A program made the position numbers and the translations under genes. DNA of 13,521 nucleotides from Spirochaetales bacterium (lineage in GTDB: Bacteria > Spirochaetota > Spirochaetia > DTKZ01), in assembly GCA_031280945.1 (NCBI GenBank), contig JAITGB010000188.1, forward strand, positions 1-13,521. The letters are read 5' to 3'. Positions within the stretch are counted from its first letter, which is position 1. Every line of letters starts with the position of its first letter. This document shows, piece after piece, positions 1 through 6,517 of this stretch. The notes below the pieces were generated by a model, which was not told the origin of the DNA, did not search any database, and saw only the letters and a list, made by a program, of their open reading frames with translations.

Positions 1-21
1 TATTTGCGCTTCGCGCAAATA
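1..21. repeat. Perfect short hairpin 1 (9-bp arms, TTC loop)
   Basis: Arms TATTTGCGC (1-9) and GCGCAAATA (13-21) pair perfectly around TTC. Read on the minus strand the apex is GC-GAA-GC, a sequence known as an unusually stable DNA mini-hairpin. The element touches the window edge, so its arms may be longer. No T-run follows on either strand within the window, so it is not a standard intrinsic terminator. Confidence 0.85.
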
Positions 22-26
22 CACCA

Positions 27-47
27 GCGGTTCGCAGAGCGAACCGC
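27..47. repeat. Perfect short hairpin 2 (9-bp arms, AGA loop)
   Basis: Arms GCGGTTCGC (27-35) and GCGAACCGC (39-47) pair perfectly around AGA. The stem sequence differs from hairpin 1, but the apex again has the form GC-NNN-GC. It begins five bases after hairpin 1 ends. Confidence 0.85.
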
Positions 48-50
48 AAG

Positions 51-71
51 TCCCCTCCAATCCCTTGCGCA
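51..71. repeat. Copy A of a degenerate TCCGCTCCAATCCC-type repeat
   Basis: The core at 51-64 (TCCCCTCCAATCCC) resembles two cores near 10241 and 10286. The 12-mer ATCCCTTGCGCA at 60-71 is repeated exactly at 10295-10306. It lies between hairpins 2 and 3. That both copies sit in hairpin-rich non-coding DNA suggests a dispersed repeat family; with only three degenerate copies in view, this is tentative. Confidence 0.4.
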
Positions 72-75
72 CTGC

Positions 76-100
76 CGGAATTTTGCTCCGCAAAATTCCG
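76..100. repeat. Perfect short hairpin 3 (11-bp arms, TCC loop)
   Basis: Arms CGGAATTTTGC (76-86) and GCAAAATTCCG (90-100) pair perfectly around TCC. On the minus strand the apex is GC-GGA-GC, a GNA-type triloop like that of hairpin 1. No U-tract follows on either strand. Confidence 0.88.
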
Positions 101-118
101 CTCCAGGACCTATTACCC

Positions 119-146
119 CGCATGGTTTTGTTCGCAAAACCATGCG
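119..146. repeat. Perfect short hairpin 4 (12-bp arms, TTCG loop)
   Basis: Arms CGCATGGTTTTG (119-130) and CAAAACCATGCG (135-146) pair perfectly around TTCG. This is the longest stem of the array. The apex would match the GC-TTC-GC form of its neighbours if one C had been lost from the left arm. Confidence 0.88.
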
Positions 147-160
147 AAGGCACGGCCCCG

Positions 161-177
161 GCGCGGCTTTGCCGCGC
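161..177. repeat. Perfect short hairpin 5 (7-bp arms, TTT loop)
   Basis: Arms GCGCGGC (161-167) and GCCGCGC (171-177) pair perfectly around TTT. It is the shortest and most GC-rich of the five, and the nearest to the 3' end of the minus-strand gene that stops at 237. It could stabilise or shape the 3' end of that transcript, but no T-run downstream supports intrinsic termination. Confidence 0.75.
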
Positions 178-236
178 AAAGCCCTTATCCGGGCCGGTAA
201 AAACGTCTCAAAACAGCCGGGGCGCTATATACCATC

Positions 237-524
237 CTAAAACTGCTCCGAAGTAATTTGTACATCCTGAATCCTCCCCGGAGATTCGTTCTCCGCGAAA
301 CGCAGGATTTTCTGCATAACCTCTTCGCCGTGTGTGCGGGAGTTTGATACGAGGGCGCAGCCTATTTGCGTAAACAAGAGCGCGTCCTGCAGGTCAACCT
401 CCGCTGCGGATACCTGAAACCTCCGCCGCAGCTTGTCGCGCAGGGAATGAACGAGCCGCCTTTTGTCTTTGATTGAATCAATATCGGGAAGCTCAATAAT
501 CATCTGTATCATAGAAACTATCAT
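237..524 (-). CDS. DUF503 / YlxP-like small protein
   Basis: The 95-residue product matches the DUF503 (YlxP-like) family in length and landmarks. It has a hydrophobic first strand, then SIKDKRR at residues 17-23, a basic LRDKLRRRF helix (28-36), and VSAAEVD (38-44), followed by an NSRTHGEEVMQKI-type helix. Family members are small, usually single-domain cytoplasmic proteins, often found near translation or ribosome-maturation genes; their biochemical role is not established. The ATG at 524 is preferred because MIVSMIQ matches the usual family start. Only one base (525) separates it from the stop of the upstream membrane-protein gene, so the two are probably co-transcribed and translationally coupled. 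The gene ends at a TAG (239-237), after which the hairpin array begins. Confidence 0.85.
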   Translation of the reverse strand: MIVSMIQMIIELPDIDSIKDKRRLVHSLRDKLRRRFQVSAAEVDLQDALLFTQIGCALVSNSRTHGEEVMQKILRFAENESPGRIQDVQITSEQF

Positions 525-525
525 T

Positions 526-1401
526 TTACCGTATGCCCTTTTTTACGCTCTCTTTCAAGCTTTTTTTGCGCCGCAGGGTATACATGAAAAACGCTGTAAA
601 GAAAGCCGCCAAAACACACATCCACGACACGGCCCGGCCCGCGTTTGCGGCAAGAATAGGTTTAAGGCTGAAAAACAGTTCAAGCTCTCCTTCCTGAAAA
701 TATATGTAATCGGAGGGGCCGTAGTTCGCCGCAAAATAGGGCTGTGCGTAGCGCGAGTATAAAGAGGAGGCCTCGCGCCGCACAAGGAGGAGTTCCGGCA
801 CGCTGCGGCTGTACTCGCGGATTTCGCGGACGAGATGCTCCCTGCCTTCGCCCTCGCCGGAAAGAAGGGAGGCAAGGCGGACGGCAGAGAGGGAGTATTC
901 GTCCATGAGTCTTTTTTCAAGAACCCCGGGGCCGGAAAAGATGCTCACGGCAAGAACGAGGCAGATGAGGCCAAGACTTAAAATTTTGACAAGGCGCGGT
1001 GAGCTGTAGGCGAGAACAAGGCGAAAGAGCCTCGCAAAACGCAGGAGGCACAGGGCCCGCCCCGCTCCCGCGGCCCAGGGGACAAGGGGTACGCCGCCCG
1101 CGGCAAGGCCCAAAATAGAGGGGCCTGAATACAGTACCACAAGGGGCAGGCTTGCCGCGCAGTCGAGCCAGCCGAAACCCCGGACAAAAAAATCCGCGGC
1201 GCTCCGGTTAAGGGCGGCCCTGTACAGCGTGAGGAAAAATTGTGCGCCAAAGGCGAGGTCAAAGGCAAAGCCCGCGTACGCAAGAGCGCGGCGTACGCTC
1301 CAGGAGAACTGCATGGCCAGGGCAAAATCCTCACAAAAGGTCTGGGCCAGAGCCGCGAATACGAGGGCGGCGGTGAGCGCGCGCCGGGGCTTGTTCTCCA
1401 T
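526..1401 (-). CDS. Membrane protein with voltage-sensor-like S1-S4 region and extracytoplasmic domain, no pore
   Basis: The 291-residue protein has likely membrane segments near residues 8-30, 39-60, 76-97, 104-132, 140-157 and 257-276, and a basic cytoplasmic tail (277-291). Segment 3 carries W78 and D80 with P86, as in S3 of ion-channel voltage sensors. Segment 4 carries R115, R121, R124 and R127, the last three spaced every third residue as in S4. After segment 5 an approximately 100-residue, charge-rich, probably extracytoplasmic region (158-256) replaces the usual pore loop; no TVGYG-like selectivity filter is present. An in-frame TAG three codons upstream of the ATG at 1401 makes this the earliest possible start; no clear ribosome-binding site is seen. 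It could be a degenerate ion transporter or a stand-alone sensor. The fold is inferred from pattern only; that it is a real membrane protein is likely. Confidence 0.75.
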   Translation of the reverse strand: MENKPRRALTAALVFAALAQTFCEDFALAMQFSWSVRRALAYAGFAFDLAFGAQFFLTLYRAALNRSAADFFVRGFGWLDCAASLPLVVLYSGPSILGLAAGGVPLVPWAAGAGRALCLLRFARLFRLVLAYSSPRLVKILSLGLICLVLAVSIFSGPGVLEKRLMDEYSLSAVRLASLLSGEGEGREHLVREIREYSRSVPELLLVRREASSLYSRYAQPYFAANYGPSDYIYFQEGELELFFSLKPILAANAGRAVSWMCVLAAFFTAFFMYTLRRKKSLKESVKKGIR

Positions 1402-1419
1402 GAAGCGCTATTGTATATG
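1391..1419 (+). promoter_or_regulatory. Candidate promoter for the giant envelope gene
   Basis: TTGTTC (1391-1396) and TATATG (1414-1419) are separated by 17 bp and would place the transcript start about 30 bases before the GTG at 1457. The -35 box lies inside the 5' end of the divergent gene. The match to consensus is moderate, and the AT-rich 55-bp divergent gap offers other possibilities, so this is only a candidate. Confidence 0.25.
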
Positions 1420-1456
1420 AAAGAGAGATTTACACAAGAGGCCGATACTATAGAAA

Positions 1457-4400
1457 GTGAATAAATCATTCATAACCCTGCTCTGTGTTTTTTTTACTGC
1501 CGCAGGCAGCCTCTGGGCGCAAATCACGGACAGGGAGGAGGCTCCTGAGACAATTTTTGAGACAAATATCGGCGATGCCGATGTCGAACTTCTCCTTTCG
1601 GGCTTCTGGGATGCTTCCGCGCGGGGAGCTGTGGGCCTTGCCTATATTCCGGGCCTGGGCTGGAGCTTTCCCTACGTGTTCCCGGAGTTTTCGGATGGTT
1701 TTGAATACGACCAGAAGCCCGACCTCGTTATGTCCCTGTGGCTGAAGGAGAGGTTCTACTTTGAGACCATGATTACCGAGGACTATGAGCTTAATTCCTA
1801 TCTTTTGGGCTACAAGGGAAAGGGGGGAGAGTTTCTCCAGTCGCTTAAACTGGGCAACAGGGACGTTGAAATTTCTCCCTTTGCCTATATGGAGTTCCCG
1901 GGTTCTTCGCGGCGTTCCCCTGCTCTTTCCGCTATGTTCCAAACCCAAAACACAACGCACGAGTTTCTTCTGCGCTACGACCCTTCCCTGCCCCACAAAA
2001 AGACTTTTATCGGCAAAAACGAGGTGGAGGAGGCGCGCATCGGGCCTGCTTCCTACATAAGGGGCCGCTTTTTTATTCTGCCGGACGTGAATGCCGATTT
2101 CCTCCGCCTTTATATTGAAGATGTACAAGGCGAGGTCTCGGACGCAACAGGCAGGCGCTACCGCCGCGCCACGAGTTTCGACTACGCCTACAATGCCCTG
2201 GACGGGAGCGTTACCCTGACAAACGCTTCGGCGGGGCGCGTTCTTGCCTACTACGAAAAAGGCGGCCTCCCCGTGGGTTCCTCAGGGCTGGGGAAGGACG
2301 CTCTTCCCGCCTATACAACGGGGCCTCCCCTGCGCATAGACTCTTCGCCCTGGGCTACGCCCCTTGATTTTGACTGGTTCCAGCCCCCCTATATGGGGGA
2401 CTCCCTTACCAAATACAGGGTCGGTATAGAAGGCCGCGACGCCCTTCTCCTGTACGAACCTGGGGGCTGGAACCCCTTTGAGCTCACGGGGGTTTACTCC
2501 TTGAGCGGAACCGCGGCTTCCCTGATAAATCAAACGAGCCTCAAAATTGTCCGCAGGGGAACGGACAGCCTCTATGGGGGGGCCTCACAGTCCCTCACCT
2601 TGTCCATTTCCGAAGCCTACAGCGTTCTTCGCGTTCTGCCCTCCGCTGGGGGCAGCGAGAGAACCATGCTGGCGCGTTTTCCCTTTGCCCAGGAGGAAGG
2701 CTTTCTCTACGGCCCGGACAGGCTGCCTGACGGCGGAAATCCGGACTTTGAGATTCTCGTGCAGTCATACGTTCCCCTTCAGTCCTACAGCCTCGCCACA
2801 GACCTCATACCCGGCTCCGTAACGGTGTTCCGTAACGGCAAGGAAGAGAGTTCTTTTTCCGTGGACTACGCCGAAGGCCGGCTCGTCCTGCCTTTTGAGG
2901 CCGCCCCCTCCGACAGGATAGAGGTGTACTACCGCACCTATTCCGGCGAGGGCGAAGGCGGCGATATTATCTTTGGGAGCGGCTCAACCTTTTTTTTCAG
3001 CGAGGAGCTTACCCTCAAACTGGCAACGGGCCTGAGATGGAACGTTATGAAGGGCAAGTACAGTACACAGCCGGGAGACCATCCCGGAGTGGCGGCGGCC
3101 TCGGCGGAGTTACGCTATTCAGGTGAAGCCTTTAGAATGACGGCGGACGGGGCCATGATTTACACAAACCCCGACACGTCGGGCCTCCTTAGGCTTTTGG
3201 GCATGGAAAAGCACGACATGACCCTCGATATAAGCCGGAACAATATGTTTCCCTCGGCGGTCCCTGTCCCCGACCCCGCCCGGCTTTCTCCCCTGGACAG
3301 TCTGACCAACGCGAACAGGGGCCGCCTCCTCTTCAAAAACTACGAAAGTAAAAACGCGGCGGGCTCCGTTACGCTCAACTCGTGGACATGGCAGCTTCCC
3401 TCCTCCCAGAGCTACGCCTACGAAGAGGGCTCCAAAATCGGGCCCTACGCGGCCTCCGCGCCTGAGGCGAATTTCGATGAGGTTATGGCGCTGGACTTTG
3501 AGATGAGCGCGGCCCAGGAATGGGCGGGGGGGCAAATAAACCTCGCCACAGGCTGGGCCGATGCCCTTGATTTGTCAAACGTTGCGGCCCTGCATTTTCC
3601 CTACAGGGTTGTCAATCCCGCTTCGGGGAGTTTTCAGGGAAGCGTTTCCCTGCATTTTCAGGTGGGGGCCTTAAGCGAAGACCTTGACGGAGACGGCGTT
3701 CTGGACGAGGAAGCGGGCCCCTCTTCGCGGGGCTACGCTTTTAACGACAGCGGTAATGTTCTTACCCTGTACGTGGGCGGCGGGCAGGAGGGTTTCGGCA
3801 ACGGCATACGCGATTCGGAGGACGCGAACCGTAACAGGATTCTGGAGCGGGAAAACCCGGAACTCGTGGTGTCCTCCCAGGCAGGAGGCGTTTTTTCCGG
3901 GCCTGGTTCATGGCAGCTTGCGGCTATTCCTATCAGCGCCCAGGACAGGAACCGTCTTGCGCAGGTACGGGCCATACGGTTTATCGTAAAAAAGGATATT
4001 TCCGGCGCGGGGAATCCCGCGCGGGGCAGAATTCTCATAGGCGATGTTACTTTTGAGGGGAGTTCTCTTTCCCCGCGCATCAGCGGGGCCGGAAGCCTGC
4101 GCATACGGGAAATTCCTGAATCCCTGGGGCTTCCTCCCTCAGGGCCTGCTTTGCAAAACGCCTATAAAGACCCCCTGCAAACTTTTCATTCAAATTTTGC
4201 CGACCAGCGCGTTCTTGAAGCCTCCTGGCAAAATATGAACACGAGCGACTCCTGGGAAATCCGCTCTTTTACAACGGAGGTTCCTTCCAGTGATTACCAG
4301 AGGCTCAACCTTTTTCTGCGTATCGCGCAGTTTGATACGGCCTCCGCCCTGCCGCCGGACACTTTTCTCACCCTGGCCTACACCGACACGGAAGGCAAGG

Positions 4401-6358
4401 GCATACGCCTGCGGTTTCCTGTTGCTCCGGCCCAGGCGGACAATGTGTGGAAACGTCTTTCTATTGATATTCGCGGAAAAAGGGCCTACTTCGGCTCCGA
4501 TGAGGTTTCCCGCTACGGGGGGCTTTCCATAGACATACAATCAGCCGACCTCTCGCGGTTCAGCCTGTCTCTTGAAAACTCAGGCGGGGCCGATGGGGGG
4601 CTTCTCTACGTTGATGAGCTGTACCTTTCGGAGCCCAACGACGCCGTAGCCTTTGCGGGCAGCGCGGACATGAGCCTGTTTCTCGCCGGGGATGTTGTCA
4701 GCCTGGGGAGCCTGCCGGTTTTACGAAACCTTTCCGTTACGGAAAAAATTTCCGGCAGGACAAGCGAGTTCCGTCAGGAGCAGCGTGAGGATTTTACGCA
4801 AGGTAAGTTCAGCTCCGCAAGTTCCGCTTCGGGAGAGTTTTTCGGCCTCGTATTGGCGGGGGGGGAATTTGCCCTGAACGCCCTTACCGAGAGGACGGAA
4901 ATTGAGGGCGGCCACAGTCTGCGTTTTCCTCCTGAGGAAGGCGTTTTCGTACTGCGCGACCAGTACAAAAGAAACTACAACACCCTTCTTCCGGCCATGA
5001 GCCGCGCGAACAGCGTCGAAGCCTTCCTTGCCCCCTTGACGCTCAAGGCTTCCTCGGAAACATACCTTGCTTCGGGGACTTTGTTTCAGTCCTGGGAAAC
5101 GGGCGGTTCCCTTTCTTTCAGTGAAAGCAGTTCCTTCTCCGCAGGGGTTTCCCTGCGCCAAACAGGAGACGGCTACACTTTGGACGAGGATGCTTCCTAC
5201 GGGGATTCGTGGCTTGACGCGTACAGGCTCCTTTTTCCCTGGGCCGAAGGCCGGAACAAGGAGAGGCAGGCTGCCTACAGGTTTGAGGGCTCCCTGAACG
5301 GCGAAACCATTGGCCTCATTCTGAGCCCTGAGGCGGGCTTTATCAATACGGGCGAGCGCGACAGTAAGCAGCGGGACATCTCTACTTTGTCCGTGGAAAT
5401 CCCTTTGGTTTTCCGTACAAACGCCTACGAGCCGGGCTGGAGGCTTTCGTTTCTGTATTCGCGGCGGGCGGACACAACGCAGGCTGTGGACAGCGGGGGA
5501 AATTTTACGGAGGATTCGCGCGCGCTTGGCGAGCGTCTTGTGAAACAGAGGTTTTTTTACAATTCAACGCCTTTTGCGGAGATTTTCTCTTCTTCGCGGA
5601 AGTCGAGTTTCGCGGAAGATACGGCCGGCCTTTCCCGCGCGGAGTACGTGTCGGAGGCGGGTCTGCGCTATTCCCGCACGGCGGGTTCATGGCTGGGAGA
5701 CCTCGTTTTGCCTTCCCGCGCCGAGGCGAAGGCCAAAAAGACTTTTACGCGGGGGGGGGAAATCCTTTCCGCGGCGGACGGTTGGGAGTTTTCGCTTACC
5801 CATTTTGCGCTGAACCTTTTCGGTTTACGGGGAGCTTACCCTGTTTTCTCGTCCTACGAGCTTGATGAGTTTCAGTTTCAGCATACTCTGTCGATTATTA
5901 CAAAAGAGGGGGAAAAGGATTCCAACTGGACGGCGAGTTTTCACCAGATTGTAAACCTTTCGGGCCCGGAGGGCGGGGGGCGGTTTCAGCTTGAACATAC
6001 GGTTACTTTCATGCACAAGCTGGAGGAATACTCGTACAAGGGCGCGGGGGAGGTCAAATACATTTGGACAAGCCAGTGGAGCCGCGATTTTGGAATCGGG
6101 TACCTCAAACGCAGCCGCGAGGCGGCGAGGCTGTACGAGCATACTGAAAAGCTCAAGGTAAGCTATACGCGGGACAGGGGCCTCACGGCATACGTTACGG
6201 CGGGCCACGAAACGGCGCTGCCCCTGCCGAAAAGCGGTTTTATTAAACTGGGTTTTGATGTGGGCTTTGGCGTTGAAAAAGATTATTCGGGGCTGCCGCC
6301 CGGGTACAAGATTCTTTTGGCCCTGGGCGGCGGGATTTCCGCTCACTTTGTGTTTTAG
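1457..6358 (+). CDS. Giant outer-membrane-type protein with SprA-like features
   Basis: The 1633-residue product begins with a signal peptide (NKS, a hydrophobic core, then SLWA|Q with cleavage after A21) and ends in aromatic-alternating strands closing on HFVF, as in barrel proteins inserted by BAM. Visible landmarks: two modules of the form DYxxG-V-x-L then R-x-x-x-YY (242-266 and 470-492); a calcium-loop-like DLDGDGVLDEE (742-752); a second Asp/Asn loop, EDANRNRILERE, at 788-799; and LYVDELYLSEP near 1050-1060, the end of a jelly-roll-like region. In SprA/Sov translocons similar elements occur (an ED-x-N acidic loop and a WVNELRL motif), so a remote relation is plausible but unproven; SprA is usually longer, over 2000 residues. 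It could instead be an unrelated giant adhesin-like barrel. The GTG start is the earliest possible (TAG two codons upstream) and has only a distant AAGAGG. The gene carries several G7-G9 tracts. Confidence 0.8.
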   Translation: MNKSFITLLCVFFTAAGSLWAQITDREEAPETIFETNIGDADVELLLSGFWDASARGAVGLAYIPGLGWSFPYVFPEFSDGFEYDQKPDLVMSLWLKERFYFETMITEDYELNSYLLGYKGKGGEFLQSLKLGNRDVEISPFAYMEFPGSSRRSPALSAMFQTQNTTHEFLLRYDPSLPHKKTFIGKNEVEEARIGPASYIRGRFFILPDVNADFLRLYIEDVQGEVSDATGRRYRRATSFDYAYNALDGSVTLTNASAGRVLAYYEKGGLPVGSSGLGKDALPAYTTGPPLRIDSSPWATPLDFDWFQPPYMGDSLTKYRVGIEGRDALLLYEPGGWNPFELTGVYSLSGTAASLINQTSLKIVRRGTDSLYGGASQSLTLSISEAYSVLRVLPSAGGSERTMLARFPFAQEEGFLYGPDRLPDGGNPDFEILVQSYVPLQSYSLATDLIPGSVTVFRNGKEESSFSVDYAEGRLVLPFEAAPSDRIEVYYRTYSGEGEGGDIIFGSGSTFFFSEELTLKLATGLRWNVMKGKYSTQPGDHPGVAAASAELRYSGEAFRMTADGAMIYTNPDTSGLLRLLGMEKHDMTLDISRNNMFPSAVPVPDPARLSPLDSLTNANRGRLLFKNYESKNAAGSVTLNSWTWQLPSSQSYAYEEGSKIGPYAASAPEANFDEVMALDFEMSAAQEWAGGQINLATGWADALDLSNVAALHFPYRVVNPASGSFQGSVSLHFQVGALSEDLDGDGVLDEEAGPSSRGYAFNDSGNVLTLYVGGGQEGFGNGIRDSEDANRNRILERENPELVVSSQAGGVFSGPGSWQLAAIPISAQDRNRLAQVRAIRFIVKKDISGAGNPARGRILIGDVTFEGSSLSPRISGAGSLRIREIPESLGLPPSGPALQNAYKDPLQTFHSNFADQRVLEASWQNMNTSDSWEIRSFTTEVPSSDYQRLNLFLRIAQFDTASALPPDTFLTLAYTDTEGKGIRLRFPVAPAQADNVWKRLSIDIRGKRAYFGSDEVSRYGGLSIDIQSADLSRFSLSLENSGGADGGLLYVDELYLSEPNDAVAFAGSADMSLFLAGDVVSLGSLPVLRNLSVTEKISGRTSEFRQEQREDFTQGKFSSASSASGEFFGLVLAGGEFALNALTERTEIEGGHSLRFPPEEGVFVLRDQYKRNYNTLLPAMSRANSVEAFLAPLTLKASSETYLASGTLFQSWETGGSLSFSESSSFSAGVSLRQTGDGYTLDEDASYGDSWLDAYRLLFPWAEGRNKERQAAYRFEGSLNGETIGLILSPEAGFINTGERDSKQRDISTLSVEIPLVFRTNAYEPGWRLSFLYSRRADTTQAVDSGGNFTEDSRALGERLVKQRFFYNSTPFAEIFSSSRKSSFAEDTAGLSRAEYVSEAGLRYSRTAGSWLGDLVLPSRAEAKAKKTFTRGGEILSAADGWEFSLTHFALNLFGLRGAYPVFSSYELDEFQFQHTLSIITKEGEKDSNWTASFHQIVNLSGPEGGGRFQLEHTVTFMHKLEEYSYKGAGEVKYIWTSQWSRDFGIGYLKRSREAARLYEHTEKLKVSYTRDRGLTAYVTAGHETALPLPKSGFIKLGFDVGFGVEKDYSGLPPGYKILLALGGGISAHFVF
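4858..4865 (+). repeat. G8 homopolymer inside the giant gene
   Basis: Eight consecutive G span codons for A1134-G1135-G1136. A change of one base would frameshift the last 500 residues. Similar but shorter G7 tracts lie at 2576-2582 and 3526-3532. Confidence 0.9.
5751..5759 (+). repeat. G9 homopolymer inside the giant gene
   Basis: Nine consecutive G span codons for R1432-G1433-G1434-E1435, about 200 residues before the C-terminus. Poly-G tracts of this length are known slippage sites in treponemes and other bacteria; a single-base change here would remove the terminal barrel strands. Confidence 0.92.
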
Positions 6359-6410
6359 AGTTTATCCGGGCGGGGGTACAGGCAATTTTGCGGGGCTCAG
6401 GCGGGGGAGT

Positions 6411-6431
6411 TGCGGGGGCGGAGCCCCTGCA
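6411..6431. repeat. Short hairpin, GGA loop, between the giant gene and the small barrel gene
   Basis: Arms TGCGGGGGC (6411-6419) and GCCCCTGCA (6423-6431) pair with one G-T wobble around GGA, giving a GC-GGA-GC apex on the plus strand, the same apex as minus-strand hairpin 3 at the window start. First of three adjacent hairpins in this 159-bp gap. Confidence 0.75.
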
Positions 6432-6439
6432 TGGGGGGT

Positions 6440-6464
6440 AGCCGGAGACCAACGGGCTCCGGCT
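6440..6464. repeat. Short hairpin, AAC loop, with one mismatch
   Basis: Arms AGCCGGAGACC (6440-6450) and GGGCTCCGGCT (6454-6464) pair over 11 positions with a single A-G mismatch around AAC. Eight bases separate it from the previous hairpin. Confidence 0.75.
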
Positions 6465-6466
6465 CA

Positions 6467-6488
6467 GGGGGGCTTGCCCCCCTTTAAC
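6467..6488 (+). terminator. Possible terminator or attenuator hairpin after the giant gene
   Basis: GGGGGG (6467-6472), loop CTTG, CCCCCC (6477-6482), followed by TTTAACTTT. The stem is strong but the T-tract is interrupted, so termination may be partial. It could insulate the giant gene from the two downstream barrel genes or lower their expression; no convincing promoter is seen between it and the next start. Confidence 0.45.
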
Positions 6489-6507
6489 TTTCCTGAACGG
6501 AAAAAAA

Positions 6508-6512
6508 GGAGG
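6508..6512 (+). promoter_or_regulatory. Strong ribosome-binding site for the 460-residue barrel gene
   Basis: GGAGG preceded by an A-run ends five bases before the TTG at 6518. It decides the choice of this TTG, which also gives a complete signal peptide (MKKATLL...). Confidence 0.8.
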
Positions 6513-6517
6513 CGGAA

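Noticed and set aside
1..177. A CRISPR array
   Set aside because: The palindromic units have different stem sequences and irregular spacing; no constant repeat is present.
4..240. A 78-codon reading frame across the start of the window
   Set aside because: It runs through all five hairpins, has no ribosome-binding site and its product has no protein-like pattern; the open frame is explained by high GC content.
526..1401. A functional potassium channel
   Set aside because: No selectivity-filter motif or pore loop is present between the last two membrane segments; a large charged domain lies there.
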